64,000 nucleotides of DNA from Aquamicrobium sp. (GTDB taxonomy: Bacteria > Pseudomonadota > Alphaproteobacteria > Rhizobiales > Rhizobiaceae). The first letter of the stretch is position 1, and each line of letters starts with the position of its first letter. Both the position numbers and the translations under genes were made by a program. Positions 24,790 to 36,600 of this stretch are shown piece by piece. Location of the stretch: the NCBI RefSeq assembly GCF_023954335.1, contig NZ_JAMLIE010000003.1:359001-423000 (forward strand). Direction: 5' to 3'. The notes beneath the pieces are model-generated. The model had not been told where the DNA came from, made no database searches, and saw only the letters and a program-made list of their open reading frames with translations.

Positions 24790-24838
24790 GACAAGCCATA
24801 TAAGGCAGGCGATCCGACTCGCCCTGCCCGCCAGCCGT

Positions 24839-26272
24839 TCAGCCGTCCTGCTCTTCCGCCCCGATATAGGCGATGCGCAGCATGTTGGTGGAGCCGGGGG
24901 TGCGCAGCGGAACGCCCGCCGAGATGATGACGCGGTCGCCCTCGCGCCCGAAGCCCTCGGTATGGGCGATGCGGCAGGCGCGCGCCACCATGTCGTCGAG
25001 GTCGGTCGCGTCCTCCGTCACCACGCAATGCAGCCCCCAGACGAGGGAGAGCCGCCGCGCCGTCTCCACCACCGGCGACAGCGCGATGATCGGCAGTTGC
25101 GGGCGCTCGCGCGCGGCGCGCAGGCCGGTCGCGCCCGAGCCGGTATAGGTGACGATGGCCGACAGCTTCAGCGTCTCGCCGATCTGGCGCGCCGCGGCCG
25201 AGATGGCGTCCGCGCCGGTCGCCTCGGGCTCGGAGCGCTGGGCGTTGATGATGCCGGGATAGAGCGGGTCCTTCTCGACCTGGACGGCGATGGAATCCAT
25301 CGTCGCCACCGCCTCGACCGGATACTGGCCGGCCGCCGATTCGGCCGACAGCATCACCGCGTCCGCGCCCTCGAACACGGCGATGGAGACGTCGGAGACC
25401 TCGGCTCGGGTCGGCACCGGCGCGGAGATCATCGATTCCAGCATCTGCGTCGCCACCACCACCGGCTTGCCGGCCTTGCGGGCGGCGCGGGTGATGCGCT
25501 TCTGGATGCCGGGCACCGCCTCGAGCGGCATCTCGACGCCGAGGTCGCCGCGCGCCACCATCAGCGCGTCGGACAATTCGATGATCTCGTCGAGCCGCGT
25601 CACCGCCTGCGGCTTCTCGATCTTCGACAGGAGCGAGGCCCGCCCGCGCGCGATCTTGCGCGCCTCGGCGAGGTCCTCCGGCCGCTGGATGAAGGACAGC
25701 GCCACCCAGTCGACGCCCTCGCCCAGCACGGCCTCGAGGTCCCTGCGGTCCTTTTCCGTCAGCGCCCCCACCGGAAGATCGGTGTCGGGCAGGCTCACCC
25801 CCTTGCGGTCGGAAATCCGCGTGCCGGACACCACGGTGCAGACGATGCGCCGCCCGTCCGTCTCGACGGCGCGCAGGTGCAGCTTGCCGTCGTCGATCAG
25901 CAGCCGGTGGCCGGGCTGCACCGACTGGAGGATTTCCGGGTGCGGAAGCTGGACGCGCGCGGCGGTGCCGGGCGCGGGGTCGTCGTCGAGCGTGAAGGTC
26001 TGGCCGGGCGCCAGCGTTTCGGCCCCGTTGGCGAACTTGCCGACGCGCAGCTTCGGCCCCTGCAGGTCGGCAAGGATGCCGATCGGCCGGCCGACCTGGC
26101 GCTCGACGTCGCGGATGCGGCCGACCAGCACGCGCATCAGCGCGTGGTCGGCATGGCTCATATTGATGCGGAAGACGTCGGCGCCCGCCTCGAACAGGCG
26201 GCGGATCATCGCCTCGTCGGAGGAGGCGGGGCCGAGGGTTGCGAGAATCTTGACCTTGCGGTTGCGCCTCAT
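24839..26272 (-). CDS. pyk: Pyruvate kinase
   Basis: 477 aa; converts PEP and ADP to pyruvate and ATP. Signatures: KILATLGPASS (8-18), RINMSHAD, the catalytic Lys in LLSKIEKPQAV, DALMVARGDLGVEMPLE and ATQMLESMISAPVPTRAEVSD. Full family length with the C-terminal regulatory domain. The start ATG (26272) overlaps the stop of the DUF1036 gene by 4 bp, so the two are coupled. Confidence 0.97.
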   Translation of the reverse strand: MRRNRKVKILATLGPASSDEAMIRRLFEAGADVFRINMSHADHALMRVLVGRIRDVERQVGRPIGILADLQGPKLRVGKFANGAETLAPGQTFTLDDDPAPGTAARVQLPHPEILQSVQPGHRLLIDDGKLHLRAVETDGRRIVCTVVSGTRISDRKGVSLPDTDLPVGALTEKDRRDLEAVLGEGVDWVALSFIQRPEDLAEARKIARGRASLLSKIEKPQAVTRLDEIIELSDALMVARGDLGVEMPLEAVPGIQKRITRAARKAGKPVVVATQMLESMISAPVPTRAEVSDVSIAVFEGADAVMLSAESAAGQYPVEAVATMDSIAVQVEKDPLYPGIINAQRSEPEATGADAISAAARQIGETLKLSAIVTYTGSGATGLRAARERPQLPIIALSPVVETARRLSLVWGLHCVVTEDATDLDDMVARACRIAHTEGFGREGDRVIISAGVPLRTPGSTNMLRIAYIGAEEQDG

Positions 26273-26781
26273 TGGGTCCCGGTTCCGGTCACGGGGTTGC
26301 CGCCGCCCACCGGCTCGTCGGTGAATTGCACCATCCAGTTGGTCTGCTCGCGCGTGTCGTATTCCTGGAAGCCGGCGCGCTGGAAGCCGCGCGCGAAGCA
26401 GTCGCCGGCCCCGGCGATCTTGAACTCGCGCTCGGCCACGCACATGTTGACCGGCCCGTCCCAGCGGCCGCCGCGCTCGGCGTCCTCGGCATAGAGATAG
26501 TAGTAGCGCGACGACAGCGCGCCCTCGATCAGGGTCTTGCAGGTCGAGCCCTCGATGTGCCACCAGCCTTCCGTGACCCAGCCGGTGCTGGCGCGGTAGC
26601 CGATGGCGACGCCGACCAGCCCTTGCGTCGCGTTGCAGACGCGGAAATCGGCGAGCGCGGGCGCCGTTGCCGCCATCGATGCGCCGAGCGCCAGCCCGAC
26701 CGCGGCCAAACTGCCGGCCAGCCGCCGGCGGGCCTTCATCCGCATCCTCATGCCCGTCCCTGTCGAAGCAGTCTTCATCAT
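26269..26781 (-). CDS. DUF1036 exported protein
   Basis: 170 aa (or 156 aa from the ATG at 26739, which has GAGGATGCGG in front). Signal peptide ending ALA, then the DUF1036 core: DFRVCNATQGLVGVAIGYR, WWHIEGSTCKTLIEG, YYYLYAEDAERGG and a C-terminal Cys pair. Probably periplasmic with disulfides. Function unknown. Overlaps pyk (ATGA), a conserved arrangement in Hyphomicrobiales as I recall. Confidence 0.85.
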   Translation of the reverse strand: MMKTASTGTGMRMRMKARRRLAGSLAAVGLALGASMAATAPALADFRVCNATQGLVGVAIGYRASTGWVTEGWWHIEGSTCKTLIEGALSSRYYYLYAEDAERGGRWDGPVNMCVAEREFKIAGAGDCFARGFQRAGFQEYDTREQTNWMVQFTDEPVGGGNPVTGTGTQ

Positions 26782-26927
26782 CGAGCCCTATTTCAAAGAT
26801 GTGAGCGCCGGTGTCAACGCGCTGCGATTGTGCCGCCAAGCGTGTCGAAACGGCGGCATTGCATGCGCGCCCGCTTCATGGAACACAGAGGCGGCCGAAC
26901 ATCCCCACCCTGACGGACCTTCACAGC

Positions 26928-27725
26928 ATGACCCGCGACACGCTCTTCTCCCCCTTCGAGGTCATCGACGGCGACCGCAGCAAGGGGCTGGTGCTGGTCG
27001 CCGACCATGCCGGCCGGGCGCTGCCGGACGAATACGGCTCGCTCGGGCTCCCCGAGGCGGAGTTCGAGCGCCACATCGCCTACGACATCGGCGTCGAGCG
27101 GGTGACGCGGGCGCTAGCGCGCCTGCTCGACGCGCCGGCGGTGATGGCGCGCTTCTCGCGCCTGCTGATCGACGCCAACCGCGGCGAGGACGACCCGACG
27201 CTGATCCGCCAGCTCTATGACGGCACGGTGATCGCGGCCAACTATCCGATAAGCCCGGAAGAGCGCGAGCGGCGGCTCGACCATTACTACCGGCCCTATC
27301 ACGACGCGCTCGGCTCGATGGTCGCCTCCGTCGCCGAGGAAACGCGCGCCGCGCCATTCCTGTTCTCGATCCACTCCTTCACGCCGGCCATGCAGGGCCG
27401 GGCGCGGCCATGGCACGTCTCCATCCTGTGGGACAGCGACGACCGCGCGGTGCGGCCGCTGCTTGAGGCGCTGCGCGCCGATCCCGCCCTCGTCGTCGGC
27501 GACAACGAGCCCTATGACGGGGCGCTGCGCGGCGACACGATGTTCCGCCACGCCATCACCAGCGGCTATGCCCACGCGCTGATCGAGATCCGGCAGGACC
27601 TGATCGCGACGCCGGAAGGCGCGGCAGGCTGGGCGGCGCGCCTTGCGCCGATGCTCGAGACGGTCAACGCCATGCCGCAAATGCACGCCATAGAACGGTA
27701 CGGCTCGCGCACCGGGCCGGTGTGA
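26928..27725 (+). CDS. N-formylglutamate amidohydrolase-family protein
   Basis: 265 aa. Motifs of the HutG-like FGase family: LVADHAGRALP (22-32), HIAYDIGVERVTR, the SIHSFTP zinc-site segment, HAITSGYAHALIEIRQDL. Family members release formate from N-formyl-glutamate or related amides. No hut genes are nearby, so the histidine-pathway role is uncertain. Followed 16 bp later by a DUF1244 gene, a recurring pair. ATG at 26928. Confidence 0.85.
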   Translation: MTRDTLFSPFEVIDGDRSKGLVLVADHAGRALPDEYGSLGLPEAEFERHIAYDIGVERVTRALARLLDAPAVMARFSRLLIDANRGEDDPTLIRQLYDGTVIAANYPISPEERERRLDHYYRPYHDALGSMVASVAEETRAAPFLFSIHSFTPAMQGRARPWHVSILWDSDDRAVRPLLEALRADPALVVGDNEPYDGALRGDTMFRHAITSGYAHALIEIRQDLIATPEGAAGWAARLAPMLETVNAMPQMHAIERYGSRTGPV

Positions 27726-27741
27726 GCGAAGGAGGTCAGGG

Positions 27742-28050
27742 ATGGGCGCAATGAGCGACGAACAGAGGCGCGATTTCGAGGCCGCCGCCTTCCGCCGGCT
27801 GGTCGGGCACCTGCGCGAGCGCAGCGACGTCCAGAACATCGACCTGATGAACCTCGCCGGCTTCTGCCGTAACTGCCTCGCCAACTGGTATCGCGAGGCG
27901 GCGGAGGGCGCGGGCGTCACGATGGACAAGGACGAAGCGCGCGAGATCATCTACGGCATGCCCTACGAGGCGTGGCGCGCGCGCCACCAGCGCGAGGCGA
28001 GCGAGGAGCCGAAGGCGGCCTTCGCCCATAGCCATCCGAAACATTCGTGA
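27742..28050 (+). CDS. DUF1244 protein
   Basis: 102 aa. The DUF1244 core is visible: FRRLVGHLRERSDVQNIDLMNLAGFCRNCLANWY and then IIYGMPYEAWRARHQ, with the conserved CRNC cysteines that suggest metal or redox chemistry. The histidine-rich end (HSHPKH) may also bind metal. Function unknown. Good GGAGGTCAGG upstream of the start; co-transcribed with the amidohydrolase gene. Confidence 0.9.
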   Translation: MGAMSDEQRRDFEAAAFRRLVGHLRERSDVQNIDLMNLAGFCRNCLANWYREAAEGAGVTMDKDEAREIIYGMPYEAWRARHQREASEEPKAAFAHSHPKHS

Positions 28051-28138
28051 CACGCATTGATTCTTGGCCGCGTCTTTGGCAACCAGACGCACGCGCAATG
28101 CGGCCGCGATTCCCCGGCGGCCGAACTGGAGATTAGAC

Positions 28139-28402
28139 ATGGCCGAAGACATCACCGCCGATTCCGCCCAGACCGTAGCCGCCGGCCAGCTTCGTTCCTT
28201 CATCGAGCGCATCGAGCGCCTCGAGGAGGAGAAGAAGACGATCGCCGACGACATCAAGGAAGTCTTCGCCGAAGCCAAGGGAACCGGCTTCGACACCAAG
28301 GCGATGCGCACGCTGATCCGCCTGCGCAAGAAGGACCAGGCCGAGCGGCAGGAGGAGGAGGCGATCCTCGACCTCTACATGGCCGCGCTCGGCATGGCCT
28401 GA
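28139..28402 (+). CDS. gapR: GapR-family nucleoid-associated protein (DUF2312)
   Basis: 87 aa, charged coiled-coil protein. The family core [36 protein letters not shown], then [24 protein letters not shown], is unmistakable. Caulobacter GapR clamps overtwisted DNA ahead of replication and transcription and supports topoisomerase activity. Single gene, no operon partner evident. Confidence 0.95.
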   Translation: MAEDITADSAQTVAAGQLRSFIERIERLEEEKKTIADDIKEVFAEAKGTGFDTKAMRTLIRLRKKDQAERQEEEAILDLYMAALGMA

Positions 28403-28437
28403 GCCTCATCCTTTTTTCATGACGCGGCGGCGGCCGT

Positions 28438-29349
28438 TCAGGCCGCGCCGTCCGCCCTCACCGCCTCGCTCCAGCGCGGGTCGGCGTGCGCCTCCCAGTA
28501 GCGGCGGCGCAGCGCCGTGGTGACGGGGCCGGGAACGCCCTCGCCCACCTGAACGCCGTCGACGCGCGAGACCGGCATGATGCCGCCGGCGGTGCTGGTG
28601 ATGAAGACCTCGTCGGCCCGCCTCAATTCGTCGGCCGGAACCGGCCGCTCCTCCACCGTGTAGCCGGCCTCGCGGGCGAGCTCGATCGCGGTTTGCCGCG
28701 TGATGCCTTCGAGCACGCCGCTGTCCGGCGTCGCGACCTTGCCGCCGCGCACGGTGAAGATGTTGAAGCCCGGCCCTTCCGCGACATTGCCGTCGCCGTC
28801 GACGAGGACGGCGGTGGCGTCGCCATGGGCGTAGGCGTCGAAGATGCCGCGCGTCAGGTCGTGCCAGTGATAGTTCTTGACCGTCGGGTCGACCGACGCC
28901 TCGGGAATGCGCACCACGTCGCTGATGCGCAGGGAAATCCCCGTCTCCTGCGCCGCCTCGCTGGCGATCCACACGAACGGCACGGCAAAGGCGAAGAACG
29001 AGTTGCGGCAAAGGCGCGGGTCGCGCGAGCCGGGCGGCGGCGCCCCGCGCGTCAAGATCATCTCGACATAGGCGTCTTCAAGCCCGGCGAGCGAAACGCA
29101 GCGATGGAGGATCGCGCTCAGCGCCGCGTCGTCGACCGGCAACGTCATGCGCAGCTTGTCGACCCCGCGCTTGAAGCGGGCGATGTGCGCGTCGAGGCGG
29201 AAGAAGCGCCCCTTCCAGACATGGACGACGTCGTAGGTGGCGTCGGAGCGCAGGAAGCCCCAGTCGGTGATCGGCACCCGCGCCTCGGCTATCGGCACGT
29301 AGTCCCCGTCGACCCACGCGGCGCCCTGCGAGAAGCGGTCAGCGTCCAT
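28438..29349 (-). CDS. Fold-type IV PLP aminotransferase, (R)-amine/D-amino-acid transaminase-like
   Basis: 303 aa. The catalytic PLP lysine is in DPTVKNYHWHDL. The start (GAAWVDGDYVPIAEARVPITDWGF, SDATYDVVHVWKG) and the end (GVPGPVT..LRRRYWE) resemble the (R)-selective amine transaminase ATA-117 of Arthrobacter more than IlvE, from memory of that sequence. It could act on (R)-amines, D-amino acids or branched-chain amino acids. The ATG at 29349 is chosen because AGGAGG lies 6 nt upstream; two earlier in-frame ATGs lie before that Shine-Dalgarno. Confidence 0.8.
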   Translation of the reverse strand: MDADRFSQGAAWVDGDYVPIAEARVPITDWGFLRSDATYDVVHVWKGRFFRLDAHIARFKRGVDKLRMTLPVDDAALSAILHRCVSLAGLEDAYVEMILTRGAPPPGSRDPRLCRNSFFAFAVPFVWIASEAAQETGISLRISDVVRIPEASVDPTVKNYHWHDLTRGIFDAYAHGDATAVLVDGDGNVAEGPGFNIFTVRGGKVATPDSGVLEGITRQTAIELAREAGYTVEERPVPADELRRADEVFITSTAGGIMPVSRVDGVQVGEGVPGPVTTALRRRYWEAHADPRWSEAVRADGAA

Positions 29350-29460
29350 TCCGGCCTCCTGCATCATCGACCATGGACGCCATCATGGCCGTTTGCCGGA
29401 CGAGGGAAAATGCGCCACCCGCCCCATTCGGCAATTCCAGACGGAAACGGCGGAGCGGAA

Positions 29461-29491
29461 AAGGAAAGGGGCGGGCGGATGGCGCCCGCCC
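29461..29491 (-). terminator. Intrinsic terminator of nirS
   Basis: A 9-bp perfect stem (29469-29477 with 29483-29491, loop of 5) followed on the minus strand by CTTTCCTTTTCC, just past the nirS stop. Confidence 0.8.
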
Positions 29492-29509
29492 ATCCCTGCA
29501 GGCGCAAGG

Positions 29510-31393
<1,884 letters not shown>

Positions 31394-31482
31394 GGCGTTT
31401 GCGGCGCCCCTCCCGCACTGTTCTTGCCGACAGAACCCAGCATGAGGGGGCCGGCATCCGGATGCGGGGCCGGCGATCGAGA

Positions 31483-33621
31483 ATGACCCATATCGATCGA
31501 TCGAACGGTTTGCGCCGGGTCCGCCCGGCGTTGCGAAAGGCCGGGCTCGCCCTGGCGCTGACCTCGGCCTGCGGGGCGACGGGCGCGGCGCAGGCCCAGG
31601 ACGGCGTCACCTGGCTCGGCACCATCGCCGTCATCGGCACCCGCACCGAGACCTCGGTGCAGGACAACCCCGCCTCGGTGACGGTCCTCGACAGGCAGGA
31701 GATGGAGAGGAAGACGCCGGAGAGCGTCGCCGAGATGCTGCGCGACGTGCCGGGCGTCGAGGTGGTGGATTCCTCCGCGCCGGGCATGAAGCGGATTTCC
31801 ATCCGCGGCGAATCCTCGCGCCGCGTCACCATCCTCGTCGACGGGCAGGAGATCACCGATCATTCCGACTACGGCACGCCGGTCCTGATCGACCCGTCCA
31901 ATGTCGAGCGCATCGAGGTGGTGCGCGGCCCCGCCTCGGTGCTGCACGGCGCCAAGGCCATCGGCGGTGTGGTCAACATCATCACCAAGCGCGGCGCCGA
32001 CAAGCCGGTCGAGGTCGAGACCGGCGGCACCTACTATTCCGGCACGGCCGGCTGGCAGGGCTGGGCCGCGGTCTCCGGCACGGTGGGCAATTTCGACTAT
32101 CGTTTCTCCGGCAGCCTCGACGATCACGGCGACCGCCGCGTGCCGGACGGCCGCTACACCTCGACCGGCCGCCTCGACGGCACCGCCTTCGGCAACGACA
32201 ACATCTCGGCGCATCTGGGCTACACCTTCGGCGAGGCGGGCAACCACTACATCGCGGTGAAGGCGATGCAGCACCGGCTCTGGAGCGAGAGCTGGACCGA
32301 CCCGGCGACGCTCGTTCCCCCGATCGTCGATTTCAGGATCGACCTGCCGAAGCGCGACCTGCGCAAGGTCGGGCTCCATTACGAGGGCAGCGACATCAGC
32401 GACATCGTGCGCAAGGTCCGCCTCGACGGCTATTATCAGGAGGTGGACCGGCTGTTCACAAATGAAGTGGCGATCCGGCCCAATCCGATGCTGCCGGTCG
32501 TCCAGCGCACGCGGACGGTTTCCGAGGACGTCAACACCCACTGGGGCGGCACGGCGCAGGTGGACCTCCAGTTCCATCCCGACCACTACACCATCGTCGG
32601 GCTGCACTATCTCGACGACTCGCTCGCCGCCAGCAAGGCGACGGCTCCGGTTCCCGCGCCGCCGATCGTTCCGGCGCCGGTCACCGACGACGCCTCGATC
32701 CGCACGGTCTCGGCCTTCGCCCAGAACGAATGGTCCTTCGCCGACGATTTCAGGCTGACGGCGGGCGCGCGCTACTACCACACCCGCACCGACCTCGCTC
32801 ACACCAGCGACCCGGACCGGCAGGACTATGCCGGCCGCAGCGACGGCCGCTTCGTCACCTCGCTCGGCCTCGTCTATACCGGCATCGGGAACACGACGCT
32901 GAGGGCGCTCTATTCCGAAGGCTACATCACGCCGACGCTGTTCCAGCTCTTCAGCGACTCGATCGCGCGCGAGCGCGTCATCTTCGGCAATCCGGCCCTG
33001 AAGCCGGAAACCTCGCGCAATGCCGAGATCGGCGCGCGCTACGACGCCGGCGGCCTGATCGTCGACGCCACCGCCTTCTACAGCGAGGCGCAGGACTACA
33101 TCACGCGGGCGACCTGCGCCTCCGTCGGCACGTGCCCCGGCCGCTATCTCACCCGGCCGCGCTTCATCTACGACAACGCCAACACGGCAAGGACCTACGG
33201 CCTCGAGCTCGCCGCCGAGTACATCCTGCCCGGCACCACGCTGACGCCCTACGTCACCGGCACGTGGATGCGGCGCGAGCTGACCTTCGACACGGTCTCG
33301 ACCTATCACAGCAACACGCCGGCGCTCTCGGGCCGCTTCGGCCTGCGCTGGGAGGGCGAACTGGCCGGCCGCAACGTCTGGAGCGACCTTTACGTGCGTG
33401 CCGCGACGGCGGTCTCCGAGCAGGAGGAAGGCGGACCCCTGCGCCGCCTGCCCGGCTGGGCGACGCTCAACCTCGCCTTCGGCGGCGCGTTCGGCGAGGA
33501 CGAAAAATATCGCTTCAGCGTCGCCTTCAACAACATCCTCGACAAGGAATACCGCTCGTCCTTCGACGAGGTTCCCGGGATCGGCCGCAGCGTCGAGGCG
33601 ACGGTGCGGGTGAAGTTCTGA
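31483..33621 (+). CDS. TonB-dependent outer-membrane receptor
   Basis: 712 aa. Long signal peptide (about 1-39, AQA), then a TonB-box-like stretch (TIAVIGTRTE), plug domain about 50-165 (PESVAEMLRDVPGVEV, RISIRGESSRRVTILVDGQ, IEVVRGPASVLHGAKAIGGVVNI), and a 22-strand barrel ending in the aromatic VRVKF. The plug resembles heme or siderophore receptors of the HmuR/ShuA sort, but I cannot assign the ligand. Divergent from nirS with a shared regulatory region, so a role in iron, heme or copper supply for denitrification is possible. Confidence 0.9.
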   Translation: MTHIDRSNGLRRVRPALRKAGLALALTSACGATGAAQAQDGVTWLGTIAVIGTRTETSVQDNPASVTVLDRQEMERKTPESVAEMLRDVPGVEVVDSSAPGMKRISIRGESSRRVTILVDGQEITDHSDYGTPVLIDPSNVERIEVVRGPASVLHGAKAIGGVVNIITKRGADKPVEVETGGTYYSGTAGWQGWAAVSGTVGNFDYRFSGSLDDHGDRRVPDGRYTSTGRLDGTAFGNDNISAHLGYTFGEAGNHYIAVKAMQHRLWSESWTDPATLVPPIVDFRIDLPKRDLRKVGLHYEGSDISDIVRKVRLDGYYQEVDRLFTNEVAIRPNPMLPVVQRTRTVSEDVNTHWGGTAQVDLQFHPDHYTIVGLHYLDDSLAASKATAPVPAPPIVPAPVTDDASIRTVSAFAQNEWSFADDFRLTAGARYYHTRTDLAHTSDPDRQDYAGRSDGRFVTSLGLVYTGIGNTTLRALYSEGYITPTLFQLFSDSIARERVIFGNPALKPETSRNAEIGARYDAGGLIVDATAFYSEAQDYITRATCASVGTCPGRYLTRPRFIYDNANTARTYGLELAAEYILPGTTLTPYVTGTWMRRELTFDTVSTYHSNTPALSGRFGLRWEGELAGRNVWSDLYVRAATAVSEQEEGGPLRRLPGWATLNLAFGGAFGEDEKYRFSVAFNNILDKEYRSSFDEVPGIGRSVEATVRVKF

Positions 33622-33646
33622 AGCGCTCCCCCCTTTTGGGGGAGCC

Positions 33647-36600
33647 CTACTCCGCCGCCTTGGGCAGGGGCATGTCGTCCTTGGCCGCCACCGCTTCGGG
33701 CTCGGCGTCTTCGACGCCGCTTCCACGGCCGAACAGCCGCGCCAGAAGCCCGCGCCGCTTCTCGCCCGCCGGGCGGTTGTCGCGGGTGAACACCATCAGC
33801 GCCGAGGGTGTGACGATCAGCGTCAGCACCGTGGCGAAGGCGAGCCCGTAGACGATGGCCGAGGACAGCGAGATCCACCACTGGGTCGACGGCGCGTTGA
33901 TCGTCGTCTCGTGGTGGAACAGCTCCAGCCCGAGGCCGAGCGCGATCGGCAGCACGCCGAGGATGGCGGCGGCAGCCGTCAGCACCACCGGGCGGGCGCG
34001 CTCGCGGCAGGTCTGGAGCACGGCGTCGAGCTTGTTCCAGCCCTCGTGGCGCAGCCGGTCGTAGGTGTCGATCAGCACGATGTTGTTGTTGACCACCACG
34101 CCGGCCAGCGCGATGACGCCGATGCCCGACATGATGATGCCGAAGGCCTGGCCGGTGAGCAGCAGGCCGAGGAACACGCCGATCGTCGACATCACCACCG
34201 TCATCAGGACGAGGAAGACGCTGGTGAACTTGTTGAACTGGGCGAGCAGCACGATGAAGATCAGGAAGATCGCCGCGCCGAAGGCGTTGGCGAGGAAGGC
34301 GCTGGCGTCGTCGCTCTCCTGGCTGGAGCCGGCGAGCTTCCACGTCGCGCTGCCGAGGTCCATGCCGCCGACCGCCTCCTGCACCTGCGCCTGCACGGCC
34401 GAGACCTGGAAGCCGGAGGCGACGTTGGCCTGCACCACCACAGTGCGCTCGCCGTCGATGCGGTTCAGGATGCCGGTGCGCGGCTCGGGCTTGCGGGTGA
34501 CGAAGTTGGAGATCGGCACCGAGCCGAGCGGCGTCTCGATGCGCAACTCGTCGAGCGTCGACAGCGTGCGGCGATCCTCGGGCAGGCGCAGACGGATGTC
34601 GACCGCGTCGTCCGCGCCGGCCGGGCGGTAGTCGGTCAGCTTGAGACCCGAGGTGACGAGCTGCACGACGACGCCGACGCCGATCGGGCTGATGCCGTGC
34701 TGGGCGGCCTTGGTCCGGTCGATGTTGAGCGCCCAGTCGACGCCGGGCGGCGGCAGGCCGTCGGAAATGTCGATGACGCCGGGGATCTCGCCGAGCCGGG
34801 CGGCGACGGCGCGGGCATGATCGTCCAGCCCCTGCGGATCGGCCGCCGAGACACGGACCTGGACCGGCTTGCCGGTCGGCGGGCCGGCATCCGGCACACG
34901 CACCTCGACGTCGACGCCGGGAATGCCGGCCATGACGGCGCGCAGATCGTCGAGGATCTCGTGCGCGGGCTTGCGCTCGCGCCAGTCGACGAACTCGTAC
35001 TGGATGACGCCGACGACGTCCTCGGGAATGTCCTGCGCGCCGCGCACCTGGCCGACGCGGGTGTAGACGGATTCGATGCCCGGCCAGCCGAGCAGCCTGT
35101 CCTCGGCCTTGCGGGTGGCCGCATCCATCTCGGCGAGCGAGAGGTTGCCGCGCGCATGGACGTAGAGCAGGCCGTAATCCGGCTCGACATTGGGGAAGAA
35201 CTCGACGCCCTTGCCGTAATGCGAATAGGCGTACATGACGCCGACGAGCAGGCCGAGCGCCAGCATCAGCACCGTCTTCGGGAAGCGCACCGCCTGCTTG
35301 ACCACGGCCATGTACCAGCCGTCGCGCAATTCGCCCTCTTCATGGACATGCGCCTTGGCGAACTTCGCCCCGAGCGTCGGGGTGAAGACCAGCGCGTAGA
35401 GCATCGAGGCGGCGAGCGTGACGATCAGCGTGATCGGCAGGTACTTCATGAAGTCGCCGACCAGGCCGGGCCAGAACAGCAGCGGCGAGAAGGCGGCGAT
35501 GCGCGTCAGCGTCGCGGCGGCCACCGGCCCGGCCATGCGCTTGGCGGCGAGCTCGAACGCGGCCTCGCGCGGCATGCCCTCCGACATGCGCCGCTCGGCG
35601 AATTCGACCACGATGATGGCGTCGTCCACCAGCATGCCGACGGCGAGGATCAGGCTGAACAGCACGATCATGTTGATCGTGAAGCCCATCAGCGCGAGCA
35701 GCAGGATGCCCATCAGGAACGAAGACGGGATGGCGAGGCCGATCAGCAGCGACGAGCGGCCCGACAGCGCGTAGAGGATGACGATGAAGACGAGGATGAC
35801 GGCGATCAGCACATGGTTCTGCAGCTCGCCGAGAAGTTGGTTGATGAAGACCGACTTGTCCTGCGTGTAGGTGACGGTCATGCCCTCGGGCAGCGTCTTC
35901 TGGAAGGCGTCGGCGATCCGCTTCACCTCCTCCACCGCATCGACGAGGTTGGCGCCGGTGCGCTTCTTGACCTCGATGGCGATGGCCGGCTTGCCGTCGA
36001 GCCGGGTGATCGTCTCGGCATCGGCATGGGTCGAGCGCACGGTGGCGAGGTCCTGCGCGCGCACGATGGCGTTGCGGCCGGCGAGGATCGGCAGGTTGGC
36101 GACGTCCTCGACCGTCTCGATCAGCGCCGGCACCTTGACCGCGTACTTGCCCTCGCTGCCCTGCAGCGCGCCGGCGGCGACGAGGCTGTTCGAGGCGTTC
36201 ATGCCGTCGAGCAAATCATCGAGCTTCAGCCCGTAGGAAGTCAGCTTCATCGGGTCGATGACGACCTCGACCAGATCGTCGCGCGCGCCCTGCAGCACGC
36301 CCTCGAGCACGCCCGGCACCTCCTCGATGCGGTCGCGCAGCTGGCGCGCCGCCGCCGTCAGCACGCGCTCCGGCACGTGGCCGGACAGGGTGACGACAAG
36401 AACGGGGAACTCGGAGATGTTGACCTCGTGGACGCTCGGCTCGTCCGCGCCCTGCGGCAGGTCCTGCCTGGCCGTGTCGACCCCGTTGCGGGTGTCGTCG
36501 AGCGCGGTCTTCAGGTCCGTCGACGGGTCGAACTCGAGCAGCACGTAGCCGCCGCCCTGATAGGCGGCCGAGCGCATCTCCTTGACGCCCTTGATGGTCT

